Positions 32,544 to 40,341 of a stretch of DNA of 41,480 bases are shown here, in pieces. The position numbers and the translations under genes are program-made. The DNA is from an uncultured Acidobacteriota bacterium. Lineage in GTDB: Bacteria; Acidobacteriota; Blastocatellia; Pyrinomonadales; Pyrinomonadaceae. The stretch covers positions 1-41,480 of the forward strand of contig CALMPJ010000146.1 in NCBI GenBank assembly GCA_937871585.1, read 5' to 3'. The notes beneath the pieces were generated by a model, which did no database searches, was not told where the DNA came from, and saw only the letters and a list, made by a program, of their open reading frames with translations. How positions within the stretch are numbered: position 1 is the first letter of the stretch; the number at the start of each line of letters is the position of its first letter.

Positions 32544-33380
32544 ATGAACAAGAAGTCAATTATTGCGGTGTTCGCCGTAGCTTTGCTGGTTGCGAACAAT
32601 ATTTCGGCTCAAAAGCTAAGTGCTGAAGATATCATCGCCAAGCATCTCGCAGCTATCGGCACGGCTGAGAAGCGAGCCGAGGTCAAGACGCTGATCGCGG
32701 CCGGGGCAAGCGAGTTTGAGGCCTCGTCACCTGTTGTAAAAGGCGGCGGCAAGGCAATTGTTGTTTCGGATCCGAACAACCTTTTCTTTCTAATTTCGCT
32801 TAATTCGAAGGAGTATCCTTTTGAAAAAGTCGGATACTTCAATGGCAAGGTTGACCTGCCGTTCATCAATTCCGGCAAAAGGTCGCTGCTCGGCACATTT
32901 CTCGCTGAACATTCGAAGGTCTTGAGCGACGGATTGTTCGGCGGTGTACTTTCACATCGTTGGAGCCTCGCGGAGAAAGAGCTGCCAAAACTCTCGGCGG
33001 CGGGAAGCAAAAAGATCGACGACCGAAAAGCTTATGCGATCGAATATCTTTCGAGCGACTTAGGCACGGATTTTACGGTTCGGCTGTACTTCGACGCAGA
33101 GACATTTCATCATGTCCGTTCCGAGTATAGGCGCGAGGTTGTTCCGAATTCACCAAGGGTCGGGCGTCAGAACCAGATAACCAATTCCGAGTTGACTCTA
33201 ACTGAAAGTTTTTCGGAGTTTAAGTCGGTCGATGGCCTGACGCTGCCGCATCGCTACTCGGTGACATTTGCCTCAAATAGCAACACATCAGTCATGGAGA
33301 ATACGTGGCGGATCCTGGTCCAGAAATACATCGTTAATCAGGCGTTGGCTCCGGACTTCTTTACCTTCGATATCAAATGA
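32544..33380 (+). CDS. Secreted LolA-like/outer-membrane lipoprotein-sorting-like protein
   Basis: A 278-residue exported protein: signal about 1-22 (NNISAQ), then SAEDIIAKHLAAIG, which is the helix typical of LolA-like proteins in Acidobacteriota, followed by strands (IVVSDPNNLFFLISL, YFNGKVDLP) and a C-terminal sheet (DFTVRLYFDAETFHHVRSEY, FKSVDGLTLPHRYSVTF). Probable periplasmic lipid or ligand binding; no partner is known. The stop overlaps the next ATG by four bases (ATGA). It is distinct in sequence from the LolA-like gene at 23801. Confidence 0.65.
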   Translation: MNKKSIIAVFAVALLVANNISAQKLSAEDIIAKHLAAIGTAEKRAEVKTLIAAGASEFEASSPVVKGGGKAIVVSDPNNLFFLISLNSKEYPFEKVGYFNGKVDLPFINSGKRSLLGTFLAEHSKVLSDGLFGGVLSHRWSLAEKELPKLSAAGSKKIDDRKAYAIEYLSSDLGTDFTVRLYFDAETFHHVRSEYRREVVPNSPRVGRQNQITNSELTLTESFSEFKSVDGLTLPHRYSVTFASNSNTSVMENTWRILVQKYIVNQALAPDFFTFDIK

Positions 33381-33838
33381 GCCGTGGTTCTCGATCTCTA
33401 ATTTTTTTTTCGGCGATGATCGCGTTCGGTCTACTGATCGCGGTCTCACCTGATATCAATGCACAGACGCAACAGAACGCGGAGGTCGGGCCGATTCGTT
33501 CTTCTGCCGCGTTTAGCGTTGTGTTGTTAAGGAAAACCGAGATCGAAGCTGATCTTGTGTCATTTGTAGAAGACTACACTGAAGAGAATCCGCGAGTAGT
33601 CGATGCACGATTCGAATTGGCGTCGATAAACAAGGAGATCGATCGAATGTTCACGATACCGCCTTCCGCAACTCAGCGGCTAACCGAGTCGACAGGGAAA
33701 TTGATACTGCGAAAGGCGGAACTGGAAACCGAAATGAACCGTCTTCTTCGCTCGTATAAGGCAGATCATCCGCAAGTTAAGCGGCTTGCGAAAAAGGTTG
33801 AGGTGTTTCAAAAAGCACTAAAGCAAATATTTGGGTAG
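33377..33838 (+). CDS. Secreted coiled-coil protein with two internal 40-residue repeats
   Basis: A 153-residue exported protein. The signal is about 7-30 (ends INAQ). Residues about 51-90 and 111-150 are an internal duplication: LRKTEIEADL with YTEENPRV, matching LRKAELETEM with YKADHPQV. Each has a helix, the Y-x-x-x-[NH]-P-x-V signature, then another helix. This signature resembles the coiled-coil segment of Wzz/GumC-type polysaccharide co-polymerases, but the membrane domains of those proteins are absent. It overlaps the upstream LolA-like gene by four bases and ends at a very strong terminator. Confidence 0.65.
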   Translation: MSRGSRSLIFFSAMIAFGLLIAVSPDINAQTQQNAEVGPIRSSAAFSVVLLRKTEIEADLVSFVEDYTEENPRVVDARFELASINKEIDRMFTIPPSATQRLTESTGKLILRKAELETEMNRLLRSYKADHPQVKRLAKKVEVFQKALKQIFG

Positions 33839-33881
33839 AAAAAAGCCCTTGCGAAAGAGATCGCAAGGGCTTTTACTTTTG
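33839..33881. terminator. Strong bidirectional terminator
   Basis: Perfect 14-bp stem AAAAGCCCTTGCGA / TCGCAAGGGCTTTT with a six-base loop (33841-33874), followed by ACTTTT on the plus strand and TTCTACC on the minus. It serves the convergent genes ending at 33838 and 33897. Confidence 0.92.
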
Positions 33882-33896
33882 ATCGATCGGACTATT

Positions 33897-34943
33897 CTAG
33901 TTTGCCGTCTTTTCCTTTCGTTCGTCTGCGAACAAGATCGGCGATACCAACGGACGATACGTATCGCTGATCTTGATGTAAGAATCGGAACGTAGTTTGG
34001 TCAAAAACTTCTTCGAAGCTTCAGGAAAACTCTCTTGAAGCATCGCGATGCGGACAGCATTCTCTTTGAACTCCGACTCGTTACTTGCCGCCTGTCTATC
34101 ATCAACACGTATTATTGACACACCAAGTCCCGTCGTCTCGACCGGATCGGTATAGCCGCCAATGCCGACGTTCTTTAGCGGTTCGACAAATCGCGTATCA
34201 AGCTCTTTAACGGGAACCGTCTCGCCTTTTCCCTTGTTCGCTGCGGCATTAGGTCGATCGGAATTCTCGACGACCAACTTTGCAAAATCAGCACCGCTGC
34301 GAAGTTGTGCTACAAGATCTTTCGCCTTCTGACGAACTGCAGCTTCGTCCCGGCCGGCAAAGCTGAGAAACAGTTCGCTCAGCGAAACGGTTTCCTGCTT
34401 TGTAAATTTCGATTTGTTCTTGTCGTAATACGCACGGAGTTGAGTGGCGGTTGGCTTCCAATACTCTCGAGATTGAACCTCACGCTCGATCACGCGTTCG
34501 CGAGTGGCTTGTTTACGCCAAACCTCACGCATTTCCTGCGGATCGACACCCTGGCGACGCATTTCTTCGTAAAGTTGGTCGACGGTCTTGAGATTGAACT
34601 GCTTCATCAGATCGACAAAGCGTTGATTGAGACTTGCCTCAACTTCGTCGTCGATGCCGAGCTCTTTGGCCTTTTGAAGGAGCAATTCTTCGTTGATCAG
34701 ATTTGCGATGAGTTCGCCTTGCTTCTCGTCGCCAAACTTCTGCGCATCCTCGCGCTTCATACCTTCGTTAACTTTTGCGTCAATGATGTCCTTTAGTTCT
34801 CGACGAACTTTTGACAGAGTGATCACGCCGTCGTTAACTTGTGCGACGACCTCATCGACAACTTTCGTTTCGGTTTCCTGTGAAAAAGCAGGAACAGCAA
34901 ACACCGCTGTTGAAAGCAATAAACTCACGAAAAACTTACGCAT
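33897..34943 (-). CDS. SurA-like periplasmic peptidyl-prolyl isomerase/chaperone
   Basis: A 348-residue exported foldase. Signal about 1-21 (PAFSQ). A SurA N-terminal-type helical region runs to about 160 (VNDGVITLSKVRREL, LINEELLLQKAKELGI), followed by a parvulin-like (rotamase) domain about 180-285 (ETVSLSELFLSF, LVAQLRSGADFAKLVVENSD, GKGETVPVKEL, VETTGLGVSIIRV). The C-terminal segment (SYIKISDTYRPLV) is family-like. It should assist outer-membrane protein folding, which fits the other envelope genes here. Shares a bidirectional terminator with the gene ending at 33838. Confidence 0.88.
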   Translation of the reverse strand: MRKFFVSLLLSTAVFAVPAFSQETETKVVDEVVAQVNDGVITLSKVRRELKDIIDAKVNEGMKREDAQKFGDEKQGELIANLINEELLLQKAKELGIDDEVEASLNQRFVDLMKQFNLKTVDQLYEEMRRQGVDPQEMREVWRKQATRERVIEREVQSREYWKPTATQLRAYYDKNKSKFTKQETVSLSELFLSFAGRDEAAVRQKAKDLVAQLRSGADFAKLVVENSDRPNAAANKGKGETVPVKELDTRFVEPLKNVGIGGYTDPVETTGLGVSIIRVDDRQAASNESEFKENAVRIAMLQESFPEASKKFLTKLRSDSYIKISDTYRPLVSPILFADERKEKTAN

Positions 34944-35136
34944 AATAGACTGATCTCCAATTCAAAACCAAAGAAAGGTTATATCGTTCGCAACGCTAAT
35001 TTGCAACTTGTCATTTGATGCAAAACAGCCGTTTTCGGTTCGATTGGTATTGGAATTTGAAAAAGAAAGTGCTGAAAAACATTGTTGATTGGTAGTTTAT
35101 ATTCAACGTAGGCACTATCTCGCCTGCGTGCCCTCG

Positions 35137-35817
35137 ATGTCAAAAAGATGCACAATTTGTGATCGACTCAATGTCGAACGCTCGACGGAATGTACCTCGT
35201 GCGGCGGCCGATTACGACCTATCGACGAGCCGAAACACGGTTCGATCAAGCGTAGGGCGATCATTTGTTTGCTCGTAAGCGTCGGTGTACTAGCGTCGTT
35301 CTATTTGTCGCTGGTATTCTCAGCAAAGCCCCTGACAGGCGAGCAGTTCGTTATAGCTTCAGACGCTATAGACCACGTTGAGGCTAGCGGATTTGGCCGC
35401 GAAGCGTTCTTATTGAGGAACGTCACGACATTTCGATCGACCGATAATTGGCTCAATTCCTCAGTCGCCAAAGAGAACGCATATGCCGCGACGAATTTCC
35501 CATTCGCGATCATCACTCTCTATTCCGACTTTTTTACTTATCCAAGCGACGAAGTCGAACGTGCGGCGATCTTGCTACATGAGGTCAAACACGTGCAGGG
35601 AATGGACGAACACGAGGCGTATGAGTTCGTCTGGCGAAATCGCCGTCACCTCGGTTGGACGCGAGACAAATATCTCGAATCGCCTGTTTGGGAGAATATT
35701 CGAAAACAAACAAAAGACAACGTACCGGAGCTTTTCACATGTATTGAATTCGAGGCATCAGACTGTACCGAGACAAAGCTGCAACGAGCTATTTCCGTAT
35801 CGATTCCAAAGCCCTGA
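35137..35817 (+). CDS. Membrane-anchored zinc-ribbon protein with a periplasmic HExxH metalloprotease-like domain
   Basis: A 226-residue protein: an N-terminal zinc ribbon with two CxxC knuckles (CTIC and CTSC, residues 5-24), a basic loop, a membrane helix (about 41-63, AIICLLVSVGVLASFYLSLV), then an outside domain with H148-E149-V-K-H152 followed by DEHEAYEF, where E160 could be the third metal ligand. This resembles small gluzincin-like proteins (HExxH...EAY). ATG at 35137 is preferred; the TTG at 35089 would add an unconvincing 16 residues. No SD was found. The 3' end overlaps the convergent mfd by 29 bases. Function is unknown; regulated envelope proteolysis is a guess. Confidence 0.6.
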   Translation: MSKRCTICDRLNVERSTECTSCGGRLRPIDEPKHGSIKRRAIICLLVSVGVLASFYLSLVFSAKPLTGEQFVIASDAIDHVEASGFGREAFLLRNVTTFRSTDNWLNSSVAKENAYAATNFPFAIITLYSDFFTYPSDEVERAAILLHEVKHVQGMDEHEAYEFVWRNRRHLGWTRDKYLESPVWENIRKQTKDNVPELFTCIEFEASDCTETKLQRAISVSIPKP

Positions 35818-38800
35818 TCGCTACCAGAATAGGATCGTCGCCCGCAACAATTGCAACACGTAGAATGCCAGCCGGCGAGAAAGACGCCCCTTCGTTGTCA
35901 CCAAGAAAACTCATCAATTTTTCGGGCTCTACTGCCGCATTCTCCCCGAGTTTGATCGCGACTCCTCCACTGGCTTTATCGATCGACACGATGATCGTTC
36001 GTTCGGCAAGCTTGCGTAAGCGAGCATATTCGAACAAATGTTCGACGCTGCGAGGTATGCGGCCGTAGCGATCTTCGACCTCGGTGCGAATGGCGAGAAG
36101 TTCAGCTTCATCGACCGCGGATGAGATACGTTTGTAAGTTCTAAGCCGCTGGCTTGCCTCAACGATGTAGTCTTTTGGTATCGAAACATCGATTCCGAGA
36201 TTGATCGAAACGCTGACATCGTCGGCGATCTCGTCGCCCTTTAGCTCAGCGATCGTGCGTTCGAGCATCTTTGTGTAGAGGTCGAAACCGAGTGCGTCGA
36301 GATGTCCCGATTGTTGCCCGCCAAGGATATTTCCTGCACCTCGCAGTTCAAGATCGAGAGCCGCGAGCCTGAATCCTGCGCCAAGGTCCGAAAACTCACG
36401 GATCGCCGATAATCGCCGACGAGCGATCGGTGTCAGCTCTAACTCGCTTGGAATCAACAGATACGCGTACGCTCGCCTATTCGATCGACCGACGCGACCG
36501 CGCAATTGATAAAGCTGCGATAGACCGTAGTTGTCGGCGCGATTGATGATGATCGTATTCGCCCGCGGAATGTCGATGCCGTTTTCGATGATGGTCGTGG
36601 CGACGAGAATGTCGTATTTGTAGTCGATAAAATCGAGCATCACGTCTTCCATTTCCTTTTCGTTCATCTGACCGTGGCCGACGGCGATGCGTGCGTTTGG
36701 GACGATCTTTTTGATCAGAGCGGCGATGGCTTCGATAGATTCGACGCGATTGTGGATGAAAAACACCTGACCGTTTCGCGAAAGTTCGGTTTCGATCGCG
36801 GAACGAATTACGTTCTCATTAAACTGCACGACCTGCGTGTTGATCGCCAATCGATCACGCGGCGGCGTCTCGATCACGGACATATCACGCATTCCGAGCA
36901 AAGACATATTCAGCGTTCGCGGAATTGGTGTTGCCGAAAGCGTGAGAACATCGACCTTTTTCTTGAGCTGCTTGAGCTTCTCTTTGTGGCCGACACCGAA
37001 ACGCTGCTCTTCATCAACGATGACAAGGCCGAGTTTTGGCAGCTTAACGTCGTTTGATAAGATCCGGTGTGTACCGATGACGACATCGACCTCGCCTTTG
37101 GCCGCAGCTTCGGCGACTGTTTTCTGTTCTTTGGTAGATCGAAATCTCGATAGTAGTTCCACCTTGACGGGAAACGCGGCGAATCGCTTTTTGAAATTCT
37201 CGAAATGCTGATATGCGAGCACCGTCGTCGGCGTCAGTACCGCAGTCTGTTTGCCGTCCATCACGGCCTTGAACGCCGCTCGCATCGCGACTTCTGTTTT
37301 GCCGTAGCCAACGTCGCCGATGATGAGTCGGTCCATTGGCATTTGCGATTCCATATCGCCTTTTACGTCTTCGATCGCGGTTGCCTGATCTACAGTCAGG
37401 TCCCACGGGAACGCATCTTCAAACTCATGTTGCCACGGTGCATCTGGCGGAAACGCATGGCCGCGAACCATTTTTCGCTCGGCGTAAAGCTTGAGCAGTT
37501 CGTCGGCCATGTCACGCATCGCGCGCTTGGCTTTGGCCTTAGTTTTCTGCCAGCCCATGCCGCCGAGACGTTCGAGCGACGGCGAAGTCGCCTCGCCCGA
37601 CGAATATCGCGAAACGAGATCCATACGCTCGACAGGCACGAAAAGCTTCGCGTCGTCGGCATAGATGAGCAGCATGTACTCGCGGCTTTGCCCTTGCGAA
37701 TCAATGGTTTGAAGCCCGTCAAAACGCCCAATACCGTGATCGACGTGAACGACGAAATCGCCGGCCTTGAGGTCGCGGAAATCGGAAATGAAAGCACCGA
37801 GACGAGACTTTGACCTTTGGACCTTGGATTTTGCACCTTGGACCTTATCGTTCGTTTCTCCGAAAATGTCGCTCTCGGAATAGACGAGCAGATCGATCGA
37901 TGGCAATTCGAAACCGGATGACAATTCGCCGATCTTTATCGATTCAAGTGGAACGTAAATGTTGTAATCGCGAAGTATCTCTGCCAAACGCTCAGCCATT
38001 CCCGGTGTTTGAACGACGATCTGAGCTCGTGTATCAAACTCGCCAGCAAACGCCGGAATGTCGCCGTGAAACTTTCGCGTCGAGCGTGATTTGATCGAGA
38101 TCTCGTCGGCTTTTGCGGCGGTTGGGAAGAGGAACAAGCTACTTTGTGTGCCTTCAAACTCCTCGTCTGTCGCCGCCGCTGTGCGTCCCAATGAACGCAA
38201 CTCAATGATATTTCGCTTGCCAAGCAACTCGTGTAATTCAGCAGGCATAACAAACAGCTCGTCGATCTCTAGCCCAACATCTCCACTGTCGATAACGGCT
38301 TCGCGGCTGCGGGCGAGATGCGTGTAGAGTTCCTGCAAAGTGCCTTCGACCATCGTCGGTTCGTCGATGACGAGAATATGGTCGTCGAGGTGATCGAAGA
38401 TGGTTGAGTCGAGCGGTTTGACGAGCGGCAGCAGAAATTCCCAGCCGGAAAACGTCTCGCCATCGTCAGCAAAATCAGTCCGGTCCTTTAGGTTTCGCCT
38501 GAAATTTTCGTCTGTAAACCGCTCGGCAGCGAAGAAGGACCAGTCTTTCAGGTCCTGCGAACTCGCCGAAAACTCACGCATCGGTGGTATCGATATCGAC
38601 GTAAGCTTATCGACCGAAGTCTGCGTTTCTGCGTCAAACGTCCGGATCGAATCTACCGTGTCGCCAAAAAACTCAATGCGAAGCGGCATCTCCGCGTCCG
38701 GCGGCCACACGTCGACGATGCCGCCGCGGAGCGAGAATTGCCCTTCGGCAAGCACCGGATCTTCGCGAATGTAACCGCACGCGAGCATTCGATCGACCAG

Positions 38801-39232
38801 AAGTTCCGGTGCGAAATCCTTGTCTCGGGCCAATTCGGCACCAAGTTCACTAATTGCTTTCTTCGAGATCGTCTTTTGTACAAGCGATCTTGCCGAAAGC
38901 AAAACAATGTGCGATGTTTGCTTCGACATCTGCCACAGCGACAATGCACGACGTTCCTGTGTCTCCGCGTGCGGCGAGACGCCGGAATATGGGTCGGTTT
39001 CGAAGGAGGGAATAACCGTCGTCGTTGTGTCACCTGCAAAGAAACCGAGATCGGTTAGCCAGTTTTCGAGATCGGAGTTAGATGCTGTAACAATAGCGAA
39101 TTGCTTTCCAGTTGATTCGCGAAGCTTCGCCAAAACATGAGCTTTCGCCGATGTTGAGGTTAGACCATCGAGGCTCACGATGCGAGAACCTGCGTTGATA
39201 AGCTGCTTTAGATGTTCGATATCAGTTCCCAC
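35789..39232 (-). CDS. mfd: Transcription-repair coupling factor
   Basis: ATP-dependent translocase that removes RNA polymerase stalled at DNA lesions and recruits UvrA. The 1147-residue protein has the UvrB-like N-terminal part, an RNAP-interaction (CarD-like) domain from about 477 (DLKAGDFVVHVDHGIGRFDG), the helicase core (GDVGYGKTEVA about 638-648, DEEQRFGV about 738, LSATPIPRTL, LVATTIIENGIDIPRA, QLRGRVGR) and a C-terminal TRCF domain. Start is GTG with AGGTG five bases upstream. Residues about 462-475 are a Lys/Ser/Gln-rich insert encoded by heptamer repeats, just before the CarD-like domain. The 3' end overlaps the convergent gene by 29 bases. Confidence 0.97.
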   Translation of the reverse strand: MGTDIEHLKQLINAGSRIVSLDGLTSTSAKAHVLAKLRESTGKQFAIVTASNSDLENWLTDLGFFAGDTTTTVIPSFETDPYSGVSPHAETQERRALSLWQMSKQTSHIVLLSARSLVQKTISKKAISELGAELARDKDFAPELLVDRMLACGYIREDPVLAEGQFSLRGGIVDVWPPDAEMPLRIEFFGDTVDSIRTFDAETQTSVDKLTSISIPPMREFSASSQDLKDWSFFAAERFTDENFRRNLKDRTDFADDGETFSGWEFLLPLVKPLDSTIFDHLDDHILVIDEPTMVEGTLQELYTHLARSREAVIDSGDVGLEIDELFVMPAELHELLGKRNIIELRSLGRTAAATDEEFEGTQSSLFLFPTAAKADEISIKSRSTRKFHGDIPAFAGEFDTRAQIVVQTPGMAERLAEILRDYNIYVPLESIKIGELSSGFELPSIDLLVYSESDIFGETNDKVQGAKSKVQRSKSRLGAFISDFRDLKAGDFVVHVDHGIGRFDGLQTIDSQGQSREYMLLIYADDAKLFVPVERMDLVSRYSSGEATSPSLERLGGMGWQKTKAKAKRAMRDMADELLKLYAERKMVRGHAFPPDAPWQHEFEDAFPWDLTVDQATAIEDVKGDMESQMPMDRLIIGDVGYGKTEVAMRAAFKAVMDGKQTAVLTPTTVLAYQHFENFKKRFAAFPVKVELLSRFRSTKEQKTVAEAAAKGEVDVVIGTHRILSNDVKLPKLGLVIVDEEQRFGVGHKEKLKQLKKKVDVLTLSATPIPRTLNMSLLGMRDMSVIETPPRDRLAINTQVVQFNENVIRSAIETELSRNGQVFFIHNRVESIEAIAALIKKIVPNARIAVGHGQMNEKEMEDVMLDFIDYKYDILVATTIIENGIDIPRANTIIINRADNYGLSQLYQLRGRVGRSNRRAYAYLLIPSELELTPIARRRLSAIREFSDLGAGFRLAALDLELRGAGNILGGQQSGHLDALGFDLYTKMLERTIAELKGDEIADDVSVSINLGIDVSIPKDYIVEASQRLRTYKRISSAVDEAELLAIRTEVEDRYGRIPRSVEHLFEYARLRKLAERTIIVSIDKASGGVAIKLGENAAVEPEKLMSFLGDNEGASFSPAGILRVAIVAGDDPILVAIRALESIRK
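37812..37846. repeat. Heptanucleotide tandem repeat inside mfd
   Basis: Plus strand reads as 7-base units: GACCTTT, GGACCTT, GGATTTT, GCACCTT, GGACCTT. ACCTTGGA occurs at 37821 and again at 37835. In the mfd frame it yields a peptide with 7-residue period (KVQGAKS, KVQRSKS). GGATTTT is also a unit of the purH array at 6124-6158, so they are probably related. Confidence 0.8.
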
Positions 39233-39249
39233 AAACGCACCTAGCCGCA

Positions 39250-39276
39250 GAAAACACGGCTCGAACGGGTGTTTTC
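39250..39276 (-). other. Hairpin in the mfd leader region
   Basis: GAAAACAC / GTGTTTTC (8 bp, 11-base loop) lies between mscS and mfd, 18 bases before the mfd GTG. A TATAAA box on the minus strand (39294-39289) is just upstream. It may be a leader structure or a weak mscS terminator. Confidence 0.35.
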
Positions 39277-39329
39277 ATACGGTTTTTATTTATATTGCCA
39301 CGTTCGATCGCGACAGACAAAGGTCAGCG

Positions 39330-40208
39330 TCAATGGTTCATATCCGACACATCGAACGAAACTTGCTCGACCGAGATCGGCGGTCCTTCGAGGCTGATGC
39401 TCTTTTCCGCAAATCGGCGAACGACATCCAGATTTAGTGCGCTTTTCAGGCCGCCGGGAGAATGAACTCGTTTGGTCCAGACATCCAGTGTAAATGACAT
39501 CATCGAATCGCCAAGCTTGGTCAAACTAACCGAAGGGGCAGGTGAATCCAGCACGTCGCTGTTCTCCGCCGCGATCGAGTTCAGTGTTGTGATGACCTCA
39601 TCGACATTGGCTTTGTACGAAACGGCGACTGGAATAGACAACCGAACCATGTTGTTGGCAAGACTCCAATTAACCACGCTTTCCGAAATGAATTTCGAGT
39701 TCGGTACGATGATCGAGAGATTGCTGTTTGTCAGAACGGTTGTGCTGCGAGCTCCGATCTTGGTCACACGGCCCGTTATTTTATCAACCTCGACACGGTC
39801 GCCGACTTTGATAGGCCGCTCGGTCAGAATTATCAGGCCGCTGACAAAATTATTCGCGACGTTCTGCAAACCAAATCCGAGACCGATGCCAACTGCACCA
39901 GCGAGGACGTTCAATGTCGTCAGGTCAATTCCGACTGTTTGCAAGACGACAATAAAGCCGATAAACATCACCAGATATCGAGATATTGCCGCGATCGCCT
40001 GTTGTGCACCTGTGTCGAGGCGTGTTTTTGAAAGCAGACGGTCAACGAGAATGTCCTTTAGCTTGCCCGAAATTACAATAAGTCCGACTAGCAAAACCAG
40101 CATTACCAGCAGCGTTGACAGTGATATTTCTTTGTTTCCAAGACTAAACAATGTGTAGTTGAAAACGTCGTAGATCGAGGCTAGATAGTTCGTAGTTTCT
40201 TCTCCCAT
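39330..40208 (-). CDS. Small-conductance mechanosensitive channel (MscS family)
   Basis: Opens under membrane tension to release osmolytes. From ATG 40208 the protein has 292 residues: membrane helices about 25-45, 65-85 and the pore helix TM3 about 85-115 (LAGAVGIGLGFGLQNVANNFVSGL, the MscS signature), then the beta domain (ERPIKVGDRVEVDKITGRV, IVPNSKFISESVVNWS) and a C-terminal alpha/beta part. The GTG at 40217 adds three residues; the ATG with GGTGA about six bases upstream is preferred. Followed by mfd on the same strand after 97 bases. Confidence 0.92.
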   Translation of the reverse strand: MGEETTNYLASIYDVFNYTLFSLGNKEISLSTLLVMLVLLVGLIVISGKLKDILVDRLLSKTRLDTGAQQAIAAISRYLVMFIGFIVVLQTVGIDLTTLNVLAGAVGIGLGFGLQNVANNFVSGLIILTERPIKVGDRVEVDKITGRVTKIGARSTTVLTNSNLSIIVPNSKFISESVVNWSLANNMVRLSIPVAVSYKANVDEVITTLNSIAAENSDVLDSPAPSVSLTKLGDSMMSFTLDVWTKRVHSPGGLKSALNLDVVRRFAEKSISLEGPPISVEQVSFDVSDMNH

Positions 40209-40321
40209 AACAGTCACCGTTTTGTTAATTTGTTGAAATAAAGGAGTTATAGGTTTGCCGTAAATTGCCCGCGATCCTAACGGCTTTCAAATGAACGAGT
40301 TATTTGGTCTAATCTAGGTTT

Positions 40322-40327
40322 TAGAAT
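40322..40327 (+). promoter_or_regulatory. Candidate -10 box of lysS
   Basis: TAGAAT lies 14 bases before the ATG at 40342 and no Shine-Dalgarno intervenes, so the leader would be about eight bases. Confidence 0.3.
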
Positions 40328-40341
40328 TGGCAGAAAATGTA

